DNA of 64,000 nucleotides, taken from NCBI RefSeq assembly GCF_014648995.1, contig NZ_BMSE01000011.1, positions 62,001 to 126,000 of the forward strand, in the 5' to 3' direction. The translations under genes were made by a program, and so were the position numbers. Below are positions 16,999 through 25,757 of the stretch, one piece after another. Origin of the DNA: Streptomyces massasporeus. GTDB lineage: Bacteria; Actinomycetota; Actinomycetes; Streptomycetales; Streptomycetaceae. The notes below the pieces were generated by a model. The model made no database searches. It saw nothing but the letters and a program-made list of their open reading frames with translations, and had not been told where the DNA came from. Positions within the stretch are counted from its first letter, which is position 1. The number at the start of each line of letters is the position of its first letter.

Positions 16999-17579
16999 AC
17001 GAGCTGCTGGCCGCACGCAGTCTGACGACCCTGCCGGTGGTCACCCTGGGCGGCGATGCCGTCGCCCAGATCAAGGACACCGTCTTCGATGCCGCCGCCG
17101 GGCGGATCACCGGTTTCACGCTCAGCGGCCGGGGGCTGCTGTCGGGCCCGCTGAAGCAGAGTCTGCCCTGGTCGGCGGTGCACGCCCTGGGCCCGTACGC
17201 GGTCATGGTCCGTGACGCCCTCGCGCTGGAGGACACCTCCGCCGTGGTGGCACGGCGTGAGGCACAGCGGGGCCGGGTGCTGCACGCCAAGGTGCTGACC
17301 GACGAGGGCGCCGAGGTCGGCACGGTGCTCGACGTGATCGTCGAGAGCGGAACCAGCGGCCGGGTCGTGGGCTTCCGGATCGCCGCGGGCAAGGCGCTGG
17401 TGCAGGGCTCCAGACGCCGCCGGCACCGGGTGTACGTGCCGCGCGGCGAGACGGTCGCCGTCTCCGGCCGCGCCCTGGTCATCCCGGCGGACGCCACCCG
17501 CTTCGTCGCCGACGACCTGCCCGCCTTCGTCGCCCGGGTCGGCGCCTTCCGGGCCGGGCGGGAGGGGACGGCGCCATGA
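16995..17579 (+). CDS. PRC-barrel domain protein (two repeats)
   Basis: A 194-residue soluble protein. Two PRC-barrel units are visible, one near GDAVAQIKDTVFDAAAGRITGF and one near GAEVGTVLDVIVESGTSGRVVG. PRC barrels are small beta domains found in ribosome-maturation proteins, photosynthetic reaction centres and proteins that bind cofactors or partners. No enzymatic role is evident. It overlaps the gene on each side by ATGA, making a three-gene operon. Confidence 0.82.
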   Translation: MNELLAARSLTTLPVVTLGGDAVAQIKDTVFDAAAGRITGFTLSGRGLLSGPLKQSLPWSAVHALGPYAVMVRDALALEDTSAVVARREAQRGRVLHAKVLTDEGAEVGTVLDVIVESGTSGRVVGFRIAAGKALVQGSRRRRHRVYVPRGETVAVSGRALVIPADATRFVADDLPAFVARVGAFRAGREGTAP

Positions 17580-17992
17580 TGCTGTTCTCCGAGGCGCGGG
17601 GCCTGCCGGTGCTGACGCTGACCGAGGCGGAAGAGGTCGGTGCCCTGAAGTCGCTGACGGTGGACGCGGTGTCGGGTGTGGTCACCCACGTCCGGGTACG
17701 GGGCCACCACTCCCGCAAGGAGACCGTGCTGGCCTGGGGCGCCCTGCACGCCATCGGCCCCGACGCGGTGCTGGTCCGCACGACCGCCGAACCGGCCGAA
17801 GTTCCGCCGCACCACGAGCTGCCGGGCCTCCGGATCCTCACCGAGACGGGCGAGGCGCTCGGCACGGTCCAGGACGTCGCGTTCGAGCCGGGGACGGGCC
17901 GGGTCGAGGCGGTCGTCACCGCCCACGGCGACCTGCCGGCCGACCGGCTGCTCGGGCTCGGCGACTATGCCCTGGTGGTCCGCGCCGCTTGA
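17576..17992 (+). CDS. PRC-barrel domain protein
   Basis: A 138-residue protein, smaller relative of the preceding gene product: EEVGALKSLTVDAVSGVVTHV and GEALGTVQDVAFEPGTGRVEAV are the two barrel units. Start ATG 17576 overlaps the previous stop by four bases. The pair with the 46-residue membrane peptide suggests a small envelope-associated complex, but its function is unknown. Confidence 0.8.
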   Translation: MMLFSEARGLPVLTLTEAEEVGALKSLTVDAVSGVVTHVRVRGHHSRKETVLAWGALHAIGPDAVLVRTTAEPAEVPPHHELPGLRILTETGEALGTVQDVAFEPGTGRVEAVVTAHGDLPADRLLGLGDYALVVRAA

Positions 17993-18053
17993 GTCGCGCC
18001 GCTTGGGCGGGCCGGGTCAGCGTGAGTCGTGCCGCTCGGGCCGGCCGGGTCAG
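17991..18053. repeat. Two-copy 30-bp direct repeat across convergent gene ends
   Basis: GAGTCGCGCCGCTTGGGC begins a 30-base unit at 17991 that recurs at 18024 with only about three differences (period 33). It spans the end of the second PRC-barrel gene and the end of the DUF6777 gene. It may be a slippage duplication, with no clear role as a terminator. Confidence 0.5.
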
Positions 18054-19198
18054 GAGGCCGGCGCCTGTTCCGTCGTGCCGCCGCCGGTGTCGCTCCCGGT
18101 GTCGCTGTCGGGCGGCGGCTGCTGGGTGTCAGACGACGGTGGCTCGTCCGTCGTCGGCCCCGAGGTGTCCGTGTCCGAGGTCGGCGGTTCGCTCGTGGGA
18201 GGTTGCGACGACGTCGAGTCGGACGGTGCGGTGGGCGTGGTGACGCTGGCCGACGGGGACGACTTGTCGGGCTTCTTCGTCTTGTGATCCTTGTTGCCGG
18301 TGTCCCCCGCCTCGCGCTTGAACCACTCGCCGTCGGGTTCGCACATCACGAATGCGTCGACGGGCTGCGGAGCGGGCGTCACCATGACGACGTTCGACGA
18401 CTTGTACCCCGGCCACGCGTTGCCGGTCGTCTTCGGCGCGCTCTGCTGGGCGACGGGCGGGGACAGCGGGTTGCCGCACGCGCAGCGCACCCGGGGCACG
18501 CCGCGGTCGTCGACCAGGACGGCCGTGCCGGCCTGAAGGACGGCTTGGTAGCTGGTGGGGGCGCCGTTCTTGTAGCCGTGGTTGGTGACGCGGGTGTCCA
18601 TGCGCAGCTGCACGGGGGTGAGCGAGCGCAGGTAGGCGGGGACCTCGGACGGCTGGATCCGGACGACCGAGGCGAACGCGCGCTCCTTGTCCGGGGCGTC
18701 CTCGAAGTACTTGATCTGCTTCTCCACGTCACAGCTGGCGACGTTGCGAGTGCCGCCGTACAGGCCGGGCGCGTCGCCGTTCACACCCCGCACGGCGTTC
18801 TGCGGGGCCGACTCGGTGTCCCCCGAGGGCGTGACCGGGGAGGCGGAGCTGTCCTCCTGGGCCGTCGACTCGGTGAACTCGTCCGGTCCGGTGTCGGCCG
18901 CGGGCTGGAGGAAGACCTCGCCGCTGGACGTGCTGGTACCGCCGTCGGTCGCGCCGGTGCCGCCGTTGTCGGGCCGGGAGAGCACCACGGCCAGGACCAC
19001 GGCGGCCACCACGGCGGTGGCGATGATCGCGACACGGGGCACGGACCCCCACCAGGGCCGGCGGGGCTCCGGCTCCTTGCCGCCGCCGCTCGGCGGCTCG
19101 GAGGGCGGGCCGCCGCCCGAGGGCGGCTGGGAAGGACCCGAGAGCGGGCCCGAGGGAGGTCCTGTGGGGCGGCCGGACGACGGTGGATCGACGCTCAC
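18050..19198 (-). CDS. DUF6777-type membrane-anchored protein
   Basis: A 382-residue protein. Residues 1-48 are Pro/Gly/Ser-rich, about 50-75 form one transmembrane helix (PRVAIIATAVVAAVVLAVVLS), and the remainder is extracellular. The folded part (about 140-290) has an early Cys (VASCDVEKQIKYF) and a CACGNPLSPP motif. A long Ser/Thr/Pro/Asp tail ends in EQAPAS. It fits the actinobacterial DUF6777 family, often seen near kinases and FHA proteins. The repetitive ends look like cell-wall-spanning tethers. Confidence 0.75.
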   Translation of the reverse strand: MSVDPPSSGRPTGPPSGPLSGPSQPPSGGGPPSEPPSGGGKEPEPRRPWWGSVPRVAIIATAVVAAVVLAVVLSRPDNGGTGATDGGTSTSSGEVFLQPAADTGPDEFTESTAQEDSSASPVTPSGDTESAPQNAVRGVNGDAPGLYGGTRNVASCDVEKQIKYFEDAPDKERAFASVVRIQPSEVPAYLRSLTPVQLRMDTRVTNHGYKNGAPTSYQAVLQAGTAVLVDDRGVPRVRCACGNPLSPPVAQQSAPKTTGNAWPGYKSSNVVMVTPAPQPVDAFVMCEPDGEWFKREAGDTGNKDHKTKKPDKSSPSASVTTPTAPSDSTSSQPPTSEPPTSDTDTSGPTTDEPPSSDTQQPPPDSDTGSDTGGGTTEQAPAS

Positions 19199-19377
19199 GA
19201 GCTCTTCTCCCGTGTGGGTTCTCTGCGGCCTTCACACAGCCGTGATGATTCATACCGGTGTATTCCGCTTTTTCCACTACGCGTTCATTGTGTGCCCCGG
19301 TCCCGTACACCCCGCAAGCCGACGCGGACGGACCCCTCCGGCGGGCGTCGGGCTCGCGGGCTGCTTAGCGTGGCACC

Positions 19378-20676
19378 GTGAGTTCGCGCACCCCTTCCGG
19401 CCAGGCACATACCTCCGGCGAGCGGGCCGCCGCCCGCCACGGCTGGGCGCACGCCCTCGTCACGGTGCTCGGCGGTCTGCTCGCCATGGCGCTGGTGTCC
19501 GCCCTGGGTCTGTGGGCGGCCGGGGCCGCGGACCTCCCGGACGGTTCCTTCGCTCCCGTCGTCGCGGCCTCCATGGTCACCGCCGTCGGCGGCACGGTGA
19601 AAATCGCCGGAGGCGCCGGCGACCTCGCCGAGACACGGGCGGGCCTGACGGTGATTCCCTTGTCCGTCACCCTCACCGGGGCGCTGGTGATCGCCTGGGG
19701 GTTCCTGCGTCCGCTGCGGCACCGCGCGGTGGCCAGTGCCACGGAGCTGGCCGGCTGGGCCGGGCGGGTGGCGGCCCTGTGGCTGCTCGCGCTGATCGGC
19801 CTGACGCTCGCCGCCCGCCACACCTTCGAGATCTCCCTCGGGGACAACACGCTAGGTGACCTCGGCGACCTGTTCGGTGCCTCGCCGCAGATCGGCTTCA
19901 CCACCGACGTTGCGCTGTCCGTGTTCGTCGGCATGGTGTGGCTGGCCGGTGTGCTGGTGCTGGCGCTGCTGGTGTCGCGCGGGGCTCCGCTGCCCGCGGG
20001 TCTGCTGCGCTTCCAGGCGTCGGTGCGGCCGGCCGCGTACGCGATGGTCGCGCTGCTGCTGGCCTGCGTCGTCATCGGCGTGGTCGTCGCCCTGATCGTC
20101 GCGGCGACCAAGGGGCACGCGCGGGAGACGTTCGCGGTGATCCTGCTGGGCATTCCCAACCTGGTGTGGCTGGCGCTGACGATCGGGCTCGGCGCCACCT
20201 GGAACGGGCGGGTCGAGGGGCCGTTCGGGCTGCCCATGCCGCACGTGCTCGACGAGGTGCTGCGCACCCCGGACGTCTCCGAAGTGAACCTTCGGACCCT
20301 CGCCGAGCACGACGGCCGGGTGTGGTTGCTGCTGGTCGTCGACGTCGTGCTGCTGCTGGCCGCCGCGTTCGTGATGGCGGCCCGGTCTCCGGCCCGGGTG
20401 CGGGCCTGGCAGCACGCGGTGCACATGGCGGTCGCCCTCGTGCTCACGGTGTTCATGATCTGCCTCGTGGGGCGCATCTCCACGCACTTCGGCCTGTCCG
20501 TGCTGGGCATCGGTGATCTGGGCGGCGGTCTGGGGGGCGAGCTGTTCCTGAGGCCCAAGTTGTGGGGTGCCGTCGGTCTGGCCGTCCCCTGGGGGCTGGT
20601 GACCGGGTTCGCGGGGGCGCTGCTGGCGCGGCACGTACGGCGGCGCGGTGAGGTGCGCCCCGACAGCGAGGGCTGA
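19378..20676 (+). CDS. Streptophobe-family multipass membrane protein
   Basis: A 432-residue highly hydrophobic protein with about ten predicted membrane segments, for example ALVTVLGGLLAMALVSALGL and VWLLLVVDVVLLLAAAFVMA. GTG start at 19378. Sequence character and length fit the streptophobe family, known only from Streptomyces and relatives and of unknown role. It is divergent from the DUF6777 gene and convergent with the kinase operon, which suggests participation in the same envelope-related locus. Confidence 0.75.
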   Translation: MSSRTPSGQAHTSGERAAARHGWAHALVTVLGGLLAMALVSALGLWAAGAADLPDGSFAPVVAASMVTAVGGTVKIAGGAGDLAETRAGLTVIPLSVTLTGALVIAWGFLRPLRHRAVASATELAGWAGRVAALWLLALIGLTLAARHTFEISLGDNTLGDLGDLFGASPQIGFTTDVALSVFVGMVWLAGVLVLALLVSRGAPLPAGLLRFQASVRPAAYAMVALLLACVVIGVVVALIVAATKGHARETFAVILLGIPNLVWLALTIGLGATWNGRVEGPFGLPMPHVLDEVLRTPDVSEVNLRTLAEHDGRVWLLLVVDVVLLLAAAFVMAARSPARVRAWQHAVHMAVALVLTVFMICLVGRISTHFGLSVLGIGDLGGGLGGELFLRPKLWGAVGLAVPWGLVTGFAGALLARHVRRRGEVRPDSEG

Positions 20677-20700
20677 CGCCCCGTTTCTGCGGCCCCCGCC

Positions 20701-21696
20701 TCACATCCGCTGCACGAAGACCGGTTCGGCCCAGCGCGGCGGCGGCTTGGGCCGCTCCTCCCCCGTATCCCGCGGTGTCCGGTCCACCCGCGTGGGCGTC
20801 CTCGTGCCCCCGGCCACGCCGCCGGTGGTCGCGGCGCGCAGGGCGGCGACGAAGGCGAGGCAGGACGGGTACCGGTCGTCGGGGCTCTTGGCGAGGGCCT
20901 GGGCGAAGACGGGGTCGACCCGCGGGTCGAGGTCGGGCCGTTCCCCGGTCAGCGGCGGCGGTTCGTCGTACTGGTGGGCCCAGAGCAGGGCCATGTCGTC
21001 GTCGCGGATGAAGGGCGGGTGCCCGGCCAGGGTCTCGAAGACGACGCAGGCGAAGCCGTACACGTCGCAGCGGGCGTCGACCGGCTTGCCGGAGATCTGC
21101 TCGGGGGCGACATAGTCGAGCGTGCCGACGAACTGGCCGACCGTGGTGAAGCCGGTCAGGGACAGCGACTTCTTCGTCAGGCCGAAGTCGGTGAGGTAGA
21201 CGTGCTCGGGGTGGTCGCTGTCGGTACCGCGGGACACCAGGATGTTGCCGGGCTTGACGTCCCGGTGGACCAGTCCGTTGTCGTGGGCCGCGTCGAGCGC
21301 GGAGGCGAGCTGGGCGGCGACGCGCAGGGCGGTGACGGGCGGCATCGGGCCTTCGCGGTCGAGGACGTGCCGCAGGTCGCTGCCGGCGACGTACCGCATC
21401 GCGATGTACAGCACACCGTCCGTCTCCCCGGCCTCGAACACCGGCACGATGTGGGGGTGGTCGATCGCCGCGGCGGCCCGTGACTCGTGGGTGAAGCGGC
21501 GGCGGAAGGTGTCGTTGCGGGCGAGTTCCGGGGCGAGCAGCTTCAGGGCGACGGTGCGTTCCAGGCGCAGGTCCCGGGCCCGGTAGACGACGGCCATGCC
21601 GCCGCGTCCGATCTCCTGCTCGATCCGGTACCCGGCGATCTGCTGCCCGACCAGCTCGGAGGGCCGCCCGGAGAACAGGCTCGTCTCGCGGTTCAA
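20701..21696 (-). CDS. Serine/threonine protein kinase, cytosolic
   Basis: A 331-residue Hanks-type kinase. Visible features are the Gly-rich loop EIGRGGMAVVY, the lysine strand VALKLLAPE, the catalytic loop HRDVKPGN, the DFG loop (LTDFGLTKK), an activation segment with Thr residues, and GTLDYVAPEQ. Unlike most PknB-type kinases it has no transmembrane helix or extracellular sensor. It ends in a short Arg/Pro tail holding TPTRVDRTP, which resembles the PTRVV repeats of the preceding gene. The start is TTG at 21696, overlapping the upstream stop as TTGA, so translation is probably coupled. It is the third gene of the FHA-ABC/repeat/kinase operon. Confidence 0.92.
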   Translation of the reverse strand: MNRETSLFSGRPSELVGQQIAGYRIEQEIGRGGMAVVYRARDLRLERTVALKLLAPELARNDTFRRRFTHESRAAAAIDHPHIVPVFEAGETDGVLYIAMRYVAGSDLRHVLDREGPMPPVTALRVAAQLASALDAAHDNGLVHRDVKPGNILVSRGTDSDHPEHVYLTDFGLTKKSLSLTGFTTVGQFVGTLDYVAPEQISGKPVDARCDVYGFACVVFETLAGHPPFIRDDDMALLWAHQYDEPPPLTGERPDLDPRVDPVFAQALAKSPDDRYPSCLAFVAALRAATTGGVAGGTRTPTRVDRTPRDTGEERPKPPPRWAEPVFVQRM

Positions 21697-22913
21697 CGGC
21701 CGTCACCCTCGGGCGAGACGACCCGGGTGGGCGGCGCCGCAGCCGGCCGATCCGCCTCACCCTCAGCCTTGCCCTCCCGATCCTCGGGGGACACGACGCG
21801 GGTGGGTTCGGAGGCGTCAGGGGACACGACCCTCGTCGGTTCGGGGGCGTCGGGCGACACGACTCGTGTGGGCTCAGGGGCATCAGGCGTCACCACACGG
21901 GTCGGCTCAGGAGCATCGGGCGGCGACCCCCGTTCGGGTTCGGGGGCGTCCGGAGACACCACCCGGGTCGGCTCAGGAGCATCGGGCGACACGACTCGTG
22001 TGGGCTCAGGGGCATCAGGCGTCACCACACGGGTCGGCTCAGGAGCATCGGGCGGCGACCCCCGTTCGGGTTCAGGGGCATCCGGAGACACCACCCGGGT
22101 CGGCTCAGGAGCATCGGGCGACACACCCGCCAGCGGCTCGGGCGCTTGGGGAGACACCACCCTGGTCGGCTCAGGAGGACCCGGAGCGACCACTCGGGTC
22201 GGCTCCGGGGCGGCAGGCACGATCCCCTGAGGTTCGGGCGCCTCCGGCGGGGCCACCCCCGGCGGCTCCGGCGCCTCGGGCTGGGCCGCCCCCGTCGGCT
22301 CGGGGGCCTCCGGTGGCACCACCCGCGTCGGTCCGGCCGGTGCGCTCCGGGCGGATGGGGGCGTGCCGGCAGGGCCCTCGGGCGGCACCACTCGTGCGGG
22401 CTGATGCGCGGGGCGTGACTCCGGTTCGGCCGCCGGCGTCTCGTCCGTCGCGTACGTGGTCGTCCGGCTGCCGTCGGCGTACACCCAGTGACCATGGGCG
22501 GAGTCGTAGAGCCACACGGACTCGCCGTCGATGACGACGCCGATCCGCATGCCGTGGGTGCGGGTGCGGAAGGACTCCCGGTCGAGGCCGCCCGCGAGGT
22601 CCTCCACCGCGGAGCGGTAGCGCGCCAGGGCTTCCTGCGCCCGCCCCAGCAGCGGCCGCGGATCGGCGGCGCGGGTGAGGGGCCCGTCCGCGGCGGGCGG
22701 ATCCAGCGGTACGGCGACGAGCCGGCGGCCGTCGACCCAGGCCGACCAGCCGTTGAAGCACAGCACATGTCCCCAGTCGCCCTGCCGCTCCAGGAGCTGC
22801 ACCGGCAGCAGGGGGTCGAGGTCCACGGTGGGCCGGGCCGGGTCGGGGGCCTCCCAGGCGGGCATCCCGTGCTGCGGGACGACGTGCGTGGGCCGGAAGT
22901 CAGGGGTCGTCAT
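21693..22913 (-). CDS. PTRVV-repeat protein, candidate kinase substrate/FHA ligand
   Basis: A 406-residue protein. Residues 1-160 form a folded part with an SH3-like look (LLERQGDWGHVLCFNGWSAWVDGRRL) and a second segment (GVVIDGESVWLYDSAHGHWVY). From about residue 170 it becomes Pro/Glu-rich, and residues 237-376 are 13 consecutive 11-residue units of the type EPTRVVSPDAP. Ten of these carry PTRVV, and two more copies lie outside (12 in all). Each Thr is followed at +3 by Val, the pT-x-x-V/I/L pattern often read by FHA domains. The gene starts 9 bases after the FHA-ABC stop and overlaps the kinase start. No membrane segment is seen. The scaffold role is inference. Confidence 0.8.
   Translation of the reverse strand: MTTPDFRPTHVVPQHGMPAWEAPDPARPTVDLDPLLPVQLLERQGDWGHVLCFNGWSAWVDGRRLVAVPLDPPAADGPLTRAADPRPLLGRAQEALARYRSAVEDLAGGLDRESFRTRTHGMRIGVVIDGESVWLYDSAHGHWVYADGSRTTTYATDETPAAEPESRPAHQPARVVPPEGPAGTPPSARSAPAGPTRVVPPEAPEPTGAAQPEAPEPPGVAPPEAPEPQGIVPAAPEPTRVVAPGPPEPTRVVSPQAPEPLAGVSPDAPEPTRVVSPDAPEPERGSPPDAPEPTRVVTPDAPEPTRVVSPDAPEPTRVVSPDAPEPERGSPPDAPEPTRVVTPDAPEPTRVVSPDAPEPTRVVSPDASEPTRVVSPEDREGKAEGEADRPAAAPPTRVVSPEGDGR
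21786..22205 (-). repeat. 33-bp tandem repeat array encoding EPTRVVSPDAP units
   Basis: Thirteen 33-bp units (one incomplete) encode the 11-residue repeats. Within them a 132-bp block at 21901-22032 is repeated almost perfectly from 22033 to about 22124, with only scattered base changes, so recent duplication by slippage or recombination is likely. Copy number may vary between strains. Confidence 0.85.
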
Positions 22914-22922
22914 AGGCGCTCC

Positions 22923-25262
22923 CTACTTCCGCATGACGGCCGGTTCGTGCCGGCGCAGCATGCGGGACACCAGGAACCCGAAGAGCACCGACAGCACGAC
23001 CAGCATCCCCACGTCCAGCAGCCATGTGCCCGCCGAGTGCTCGAACAGCGGGTCCTTCGTCAGGTCGTCGGGCACGATCCGGCCCAGTCCGACGGTGCCG
23101 GCCATCGCGGCCAGCGCCCAGCGCGCCGGCACCAGCCAGCCCAGCTGCTCGAGTCCGGGGGTGTCGGCCAGCTTCAGCAGGGCTCCGCAGAACACGACCT
23201 GGACGATGGCGATGAGCACGAGCAGCGGCATCGTCACCTCTTCCTTGCGCACCAGCGCGGAGACGAGCAGGCCGAGCATCATCGCCGTGAACGCGAGCAG
23301 GGCGACGGCGACCGTGATCTCCACCAGCGGCGGCATCAGCACGCCTTCGCCGCCCGGTGCGTTGAGGTCCACGCCGAACAGGGCGACCAGGGTCAGCACC
23401 ACCGCCTGGAGCACGGTGATGACGCCCAGGACGATGACCTTGGACATCAGGTACGCCGATCTGGACAGGCCCACCGCCCGTTCTCGCTGGTAGATCACGC
23501 GTTCCTTGACGAGTTCGCGGACGGCGTTGGCGGCGCCGGTGAGCACCGCGCCGACGCACAGGATGAGCAGCGCGTTCATCGCCGTGTCCTGCGTCAGCTT
23601 GCCGCCCGCCAGGGCGCGGGCCATCGCACCCATCACGAACGGCAGGGCGATCATGATGATCAGGAAGGTGCGGTCGGCGCTGAGCGCGGCCGCGTACCGG
23701 CGCACCAGCGTGCCGAGTTGGGCACCCCGGCTGCGCGGCCGGGGCGGGGCGGTGATGACGACGGGCTCGGACCGGGGCTGCTGGGGCTGCGCGGAGGCGT
23801 CGGTCACGTACCGGCCGTGGAAGGGCGAGGCGAGGTACTCCCCCGCCCAGTCCCGGTCCGTGTCCCGGTCGAAGGCCTCGAAGGCCTCCGGCCACTCCTC
23901 GAAGCCGAAGAACGCCAGGGCTTCCTCGGGGGGCCCGTAGTAGGCGATCTTCCCGCCGGGCGCCAGAACGAGGAGCCGGTCGCACACGTCGAGGCTGAGC
24001 ACGCTGTGGGTGACGACGATGACGGTCCGGCCGTCGTCGGCGAGGCCGCGCAGCATGTGCATCACCGAGCGGTCCATGCCGGGGTCGAGGCCGGAGGTCG
24101 GCTCGTCGAGGAACAGCAGCGACGGCTTGGTCAGCAGCTCCAGCGCCACGCTGACGCGTTTGCGCTGGCCGCCCGACAGGCTGTGCACGTGCTGGTCCGC
24201 GCGTTGTTCCAGGCCCAGTTCGCGGATCACCTCGTCGACCCGGGCGCGCCGCTCGGCCTTGGCCGTGTCCTGCGGGAAGCGCAGTTCGGCGGCGTAGGAG
24301 AGGGCTTTGCGGACGGTCAGCTGCGCGTGCAGGATGTCGTCCTGCGGGACCAGGCCGATGCGCTGGCGCAGCTCCGCGTAGTCGCGGTAGAGGTCGCGGC
24401 CGTCGTAGAGGACGGTGCCGTGGTTGGCGGGGCGCTGGCCGGTGAGGGCGTTGAGGAGCGTGGACTTGCCTGCGCCGCTCGGGCCTACGACGGCGAGCAG
24501 GCACTTCTCCCCCACCGGGAACGACACGTGGTCGAGGAGCGTCTTGCGGCCGCGGTCGACGGAGACGGCGAGGTCCTGTACGTCGAGGGAGACCTCGCCG
24601 GTGTCGACATACTCCTGGAGTTGGTCGCCGACGAGGCAGAACGCCGAGTGGCCGATGCCGACGATGTCGCCCTGGCCGACCGGGGCGCTGGTGACGCGGC
24701 TGCCGTTGAGGTAGGTGCCGTTGTGGCTGCCCAGGTCGACGATCTCGTAGGTTCCGTCGGCCAGGGCGCGCAGTTCGGCGTGCCGCCGGGAGACCTGGAG
24801 GTCGTCGATGACCAGGTCGTTGTCGGTGGCGCGGCCGATGCGGACGGTGCGGGAGGGCAGCGGCCGTACGGTCGTGGGCTGCCGGTAGGTGCCGGTGTGG
24901 GCCGGCATGGAGACGGCGGAGGGGCGTTCGGGGGCGCGGGCGCGGGGTGCGGGGCGGCCCATGAGGGTCATGCGCGGCCCGTCGGCCGGGTTGCCGAAGC
25001 GGATGACGCTGCCGGGTCCGATGTCCCATTCGTGGATGCGCCGGCCGTCGGCGTAGGTGCCGTTGGTGCTGTCCTCGTCCTCGATGATCCAGTGACCGTC
25101 CTCGGGTTTCAGCACCGCGTGGTGCCAGGAGACCCGGTCGTCGTCGATGACGATCTCGCACATCGGGTCGCGCCCTACGTGGTAGTCGCGGCCCGGAATC
25201 ATCACGGTGGTGCCCGTCTCTGTCTCCAGCACGAGCTCTGGTGCTACCGAGGGTTGCGCCAT
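22923..25262 (-). CDS. FHA-FHA-ABC transporter (ATPase plus permease)
   Basis: A 779-residue half-transporter of the ABCG/Rv1747 type. FHA domain 1 is at about 20-100 (YHVGRDPMCEIVI, SWHHAVL, STNGTYADG) and FHA domain 2 at about 140-215 (VRIGRATDNDLVI, SRRHAEL, SHNGTYLNG). The ABC ATPase follows (about 230-440): Walker A GPSGAGKST, signature LSGGQRKRVS, Walker B LLFLDEPTSGLD. Six membrane helices end the protein. FHA domains bind phosphothreonine. In mycobacterial Rv1747 this layout is controlled by the kinase PknF. Here the next two genes encode a Thr-repeat protein and a kinase. ATG 25262 is preferred over TTG 25268. Confidence 0.93.
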   Translation of the reverse strand: MAQPSVAPELVLETETGTTVMIPGRDYHVGRDPMCEIVIDDDRVSWHHAVLKPEDGHWIIEDEDSTNGTYADGRRIHEWDIGPGSVIRFGNPADGPRMTLMGRPAPRARAPERPSAVSMPAHTGTYRQPTTVRPLPSRTVRIGRATDNDLVIDDLQVSRRHAELRALADGTYEIVDLGSHNGTYLNGSRVTSAPVGQGDIVGIGHSAFCLVGDQLQEYVDTGEVSLDVQDLAVSVDRGRKTLLDHVSFPVGEKCLLAVVGPSGAGKSTLLNALTGQRPANHGTVLYDGRDLYRDYAELRQRIGLVPQDDILHAQLTVRKALSYAAELRFPQDTAKAERRARVDEVIRELGLEQRADQHVHSLSGGQRKRVSVALELLTKPSLLFLDEPTSGLDPGMDRSVMHMLRGLADDGRTVIVVTHSVLSLDVCDRLLVLAPGGKIAYYGPPEEALAFFGFEEWPEAFEAFDRDTDRDWAGEYLASPFHGRYVTDASAQPQQPRSEPVVITAPPRPRSRGAQLGTLVRRYAAALSADRTFLIIMIALPFVMGAMARALAGGKLTQDTAMNALLILCVGAVLTGAANAVRELVKERVIYQRERAVGLSRSAYLMSKVIVLGVITVLQAVVLTLVALFGVDLNAPGGEGVLMPPLVEITVAVALLAFTAMMLGLLVSALVRKEEVTMPLLVLIAIVQVVFCGALLKLADTPGLEQLGWLVPARWALAAMAGTVGLGRIVPDDLTKDPLFEHSAGTWLLDVGMLVVLSVLFGFLVSRMLRRHEPAVMRK

Positions 25263-25346
25263 GGTCAAGATTCTACCGATTTACCCTGGTGTGCGCCTGG
25301 GCGAGAGGGGCGAGGGAGCGGGTCGAGCGGTCGGCGGGCCGGCGGG

Positions 25347-25757
25347 TCAGCCGACGGTGATGCCGACGAAGGGAGCGGCGCGCTGCATCCGCAGGGCGTC
25401 CACGGACTCGGCGAGCAGTTCGTATTCGGTGGTGTCGTCACTGGTGGCGATGCGTACCAACCGTCCGGCGGCCAACTCCTCGGCGACCCGCTCCTGCTGG
25501 GCGGGATCGGCGCACCAGGCGCGCAGCAGCCCGGGCACGTCGGGCGCGGTGTGGGCGACCGGCACGAGCGCGCCCGGCGGTAAGTGCTCGGCGTCGGGCT
25601 GGGGATCGAGACGCTGGGCGATCCAGGAGGCGCGGTCACGCAACCACCAGAGGGCGAGGGCAAGGGTGGGCGCCCGGTAGGTTCCGAGGGGCACTCCGAT
25701 ACGGCGGCCGTCGCAGACTCCGTACGCCGTGACGTGGCACAGAAACTCGTCGTGCAC
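25347..25757 (-). CDS. Hypothetical protein with a TTA codon
   Basis: A 136-residue soluble protein (HDEFLCHVTAYGVCDGRRIG to PFVGITVG), GTG start at 25757. I recognise no functional domain. An alternating acidic/hydrophobic second half is visible. Codon 59 (25581-25583 on the opposite strand) is TTA, the rare leucine codon that needs the bldA tRNA, so translation may be limited to late development. The FHA-ABC gene lies downstream in the same direction after a gap of 84 bases. Confidence 0.65.
   Translation of the reverse strand: MHDEFLCHVTAYGVCDGRRIGVPLGTYRAPTLALALWWLRDRASWIAQRLDPQPDAEHLPPGALVPVAHTAPDVPGLLRAWCADPAQQERVAEELAAGRLVRIATSDDTTEYELLAESVDALRMQRAAPFVGITVG

Noticed and set aside
21786..22205. 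Regular repeats considered as CRISPR or a mobile repeat array
   Set aside because: The 33-bp units have no spacers and stay in frame as an 11-residue protein repeat.
22488..25583. 1031-residue plus-strand frame opposite the FHA-ABC gene
   Set aside because: Low-complexity His/Gln/Gly-rich antisense translation; the minus strand has unmistakable FHA and ABC motifs.
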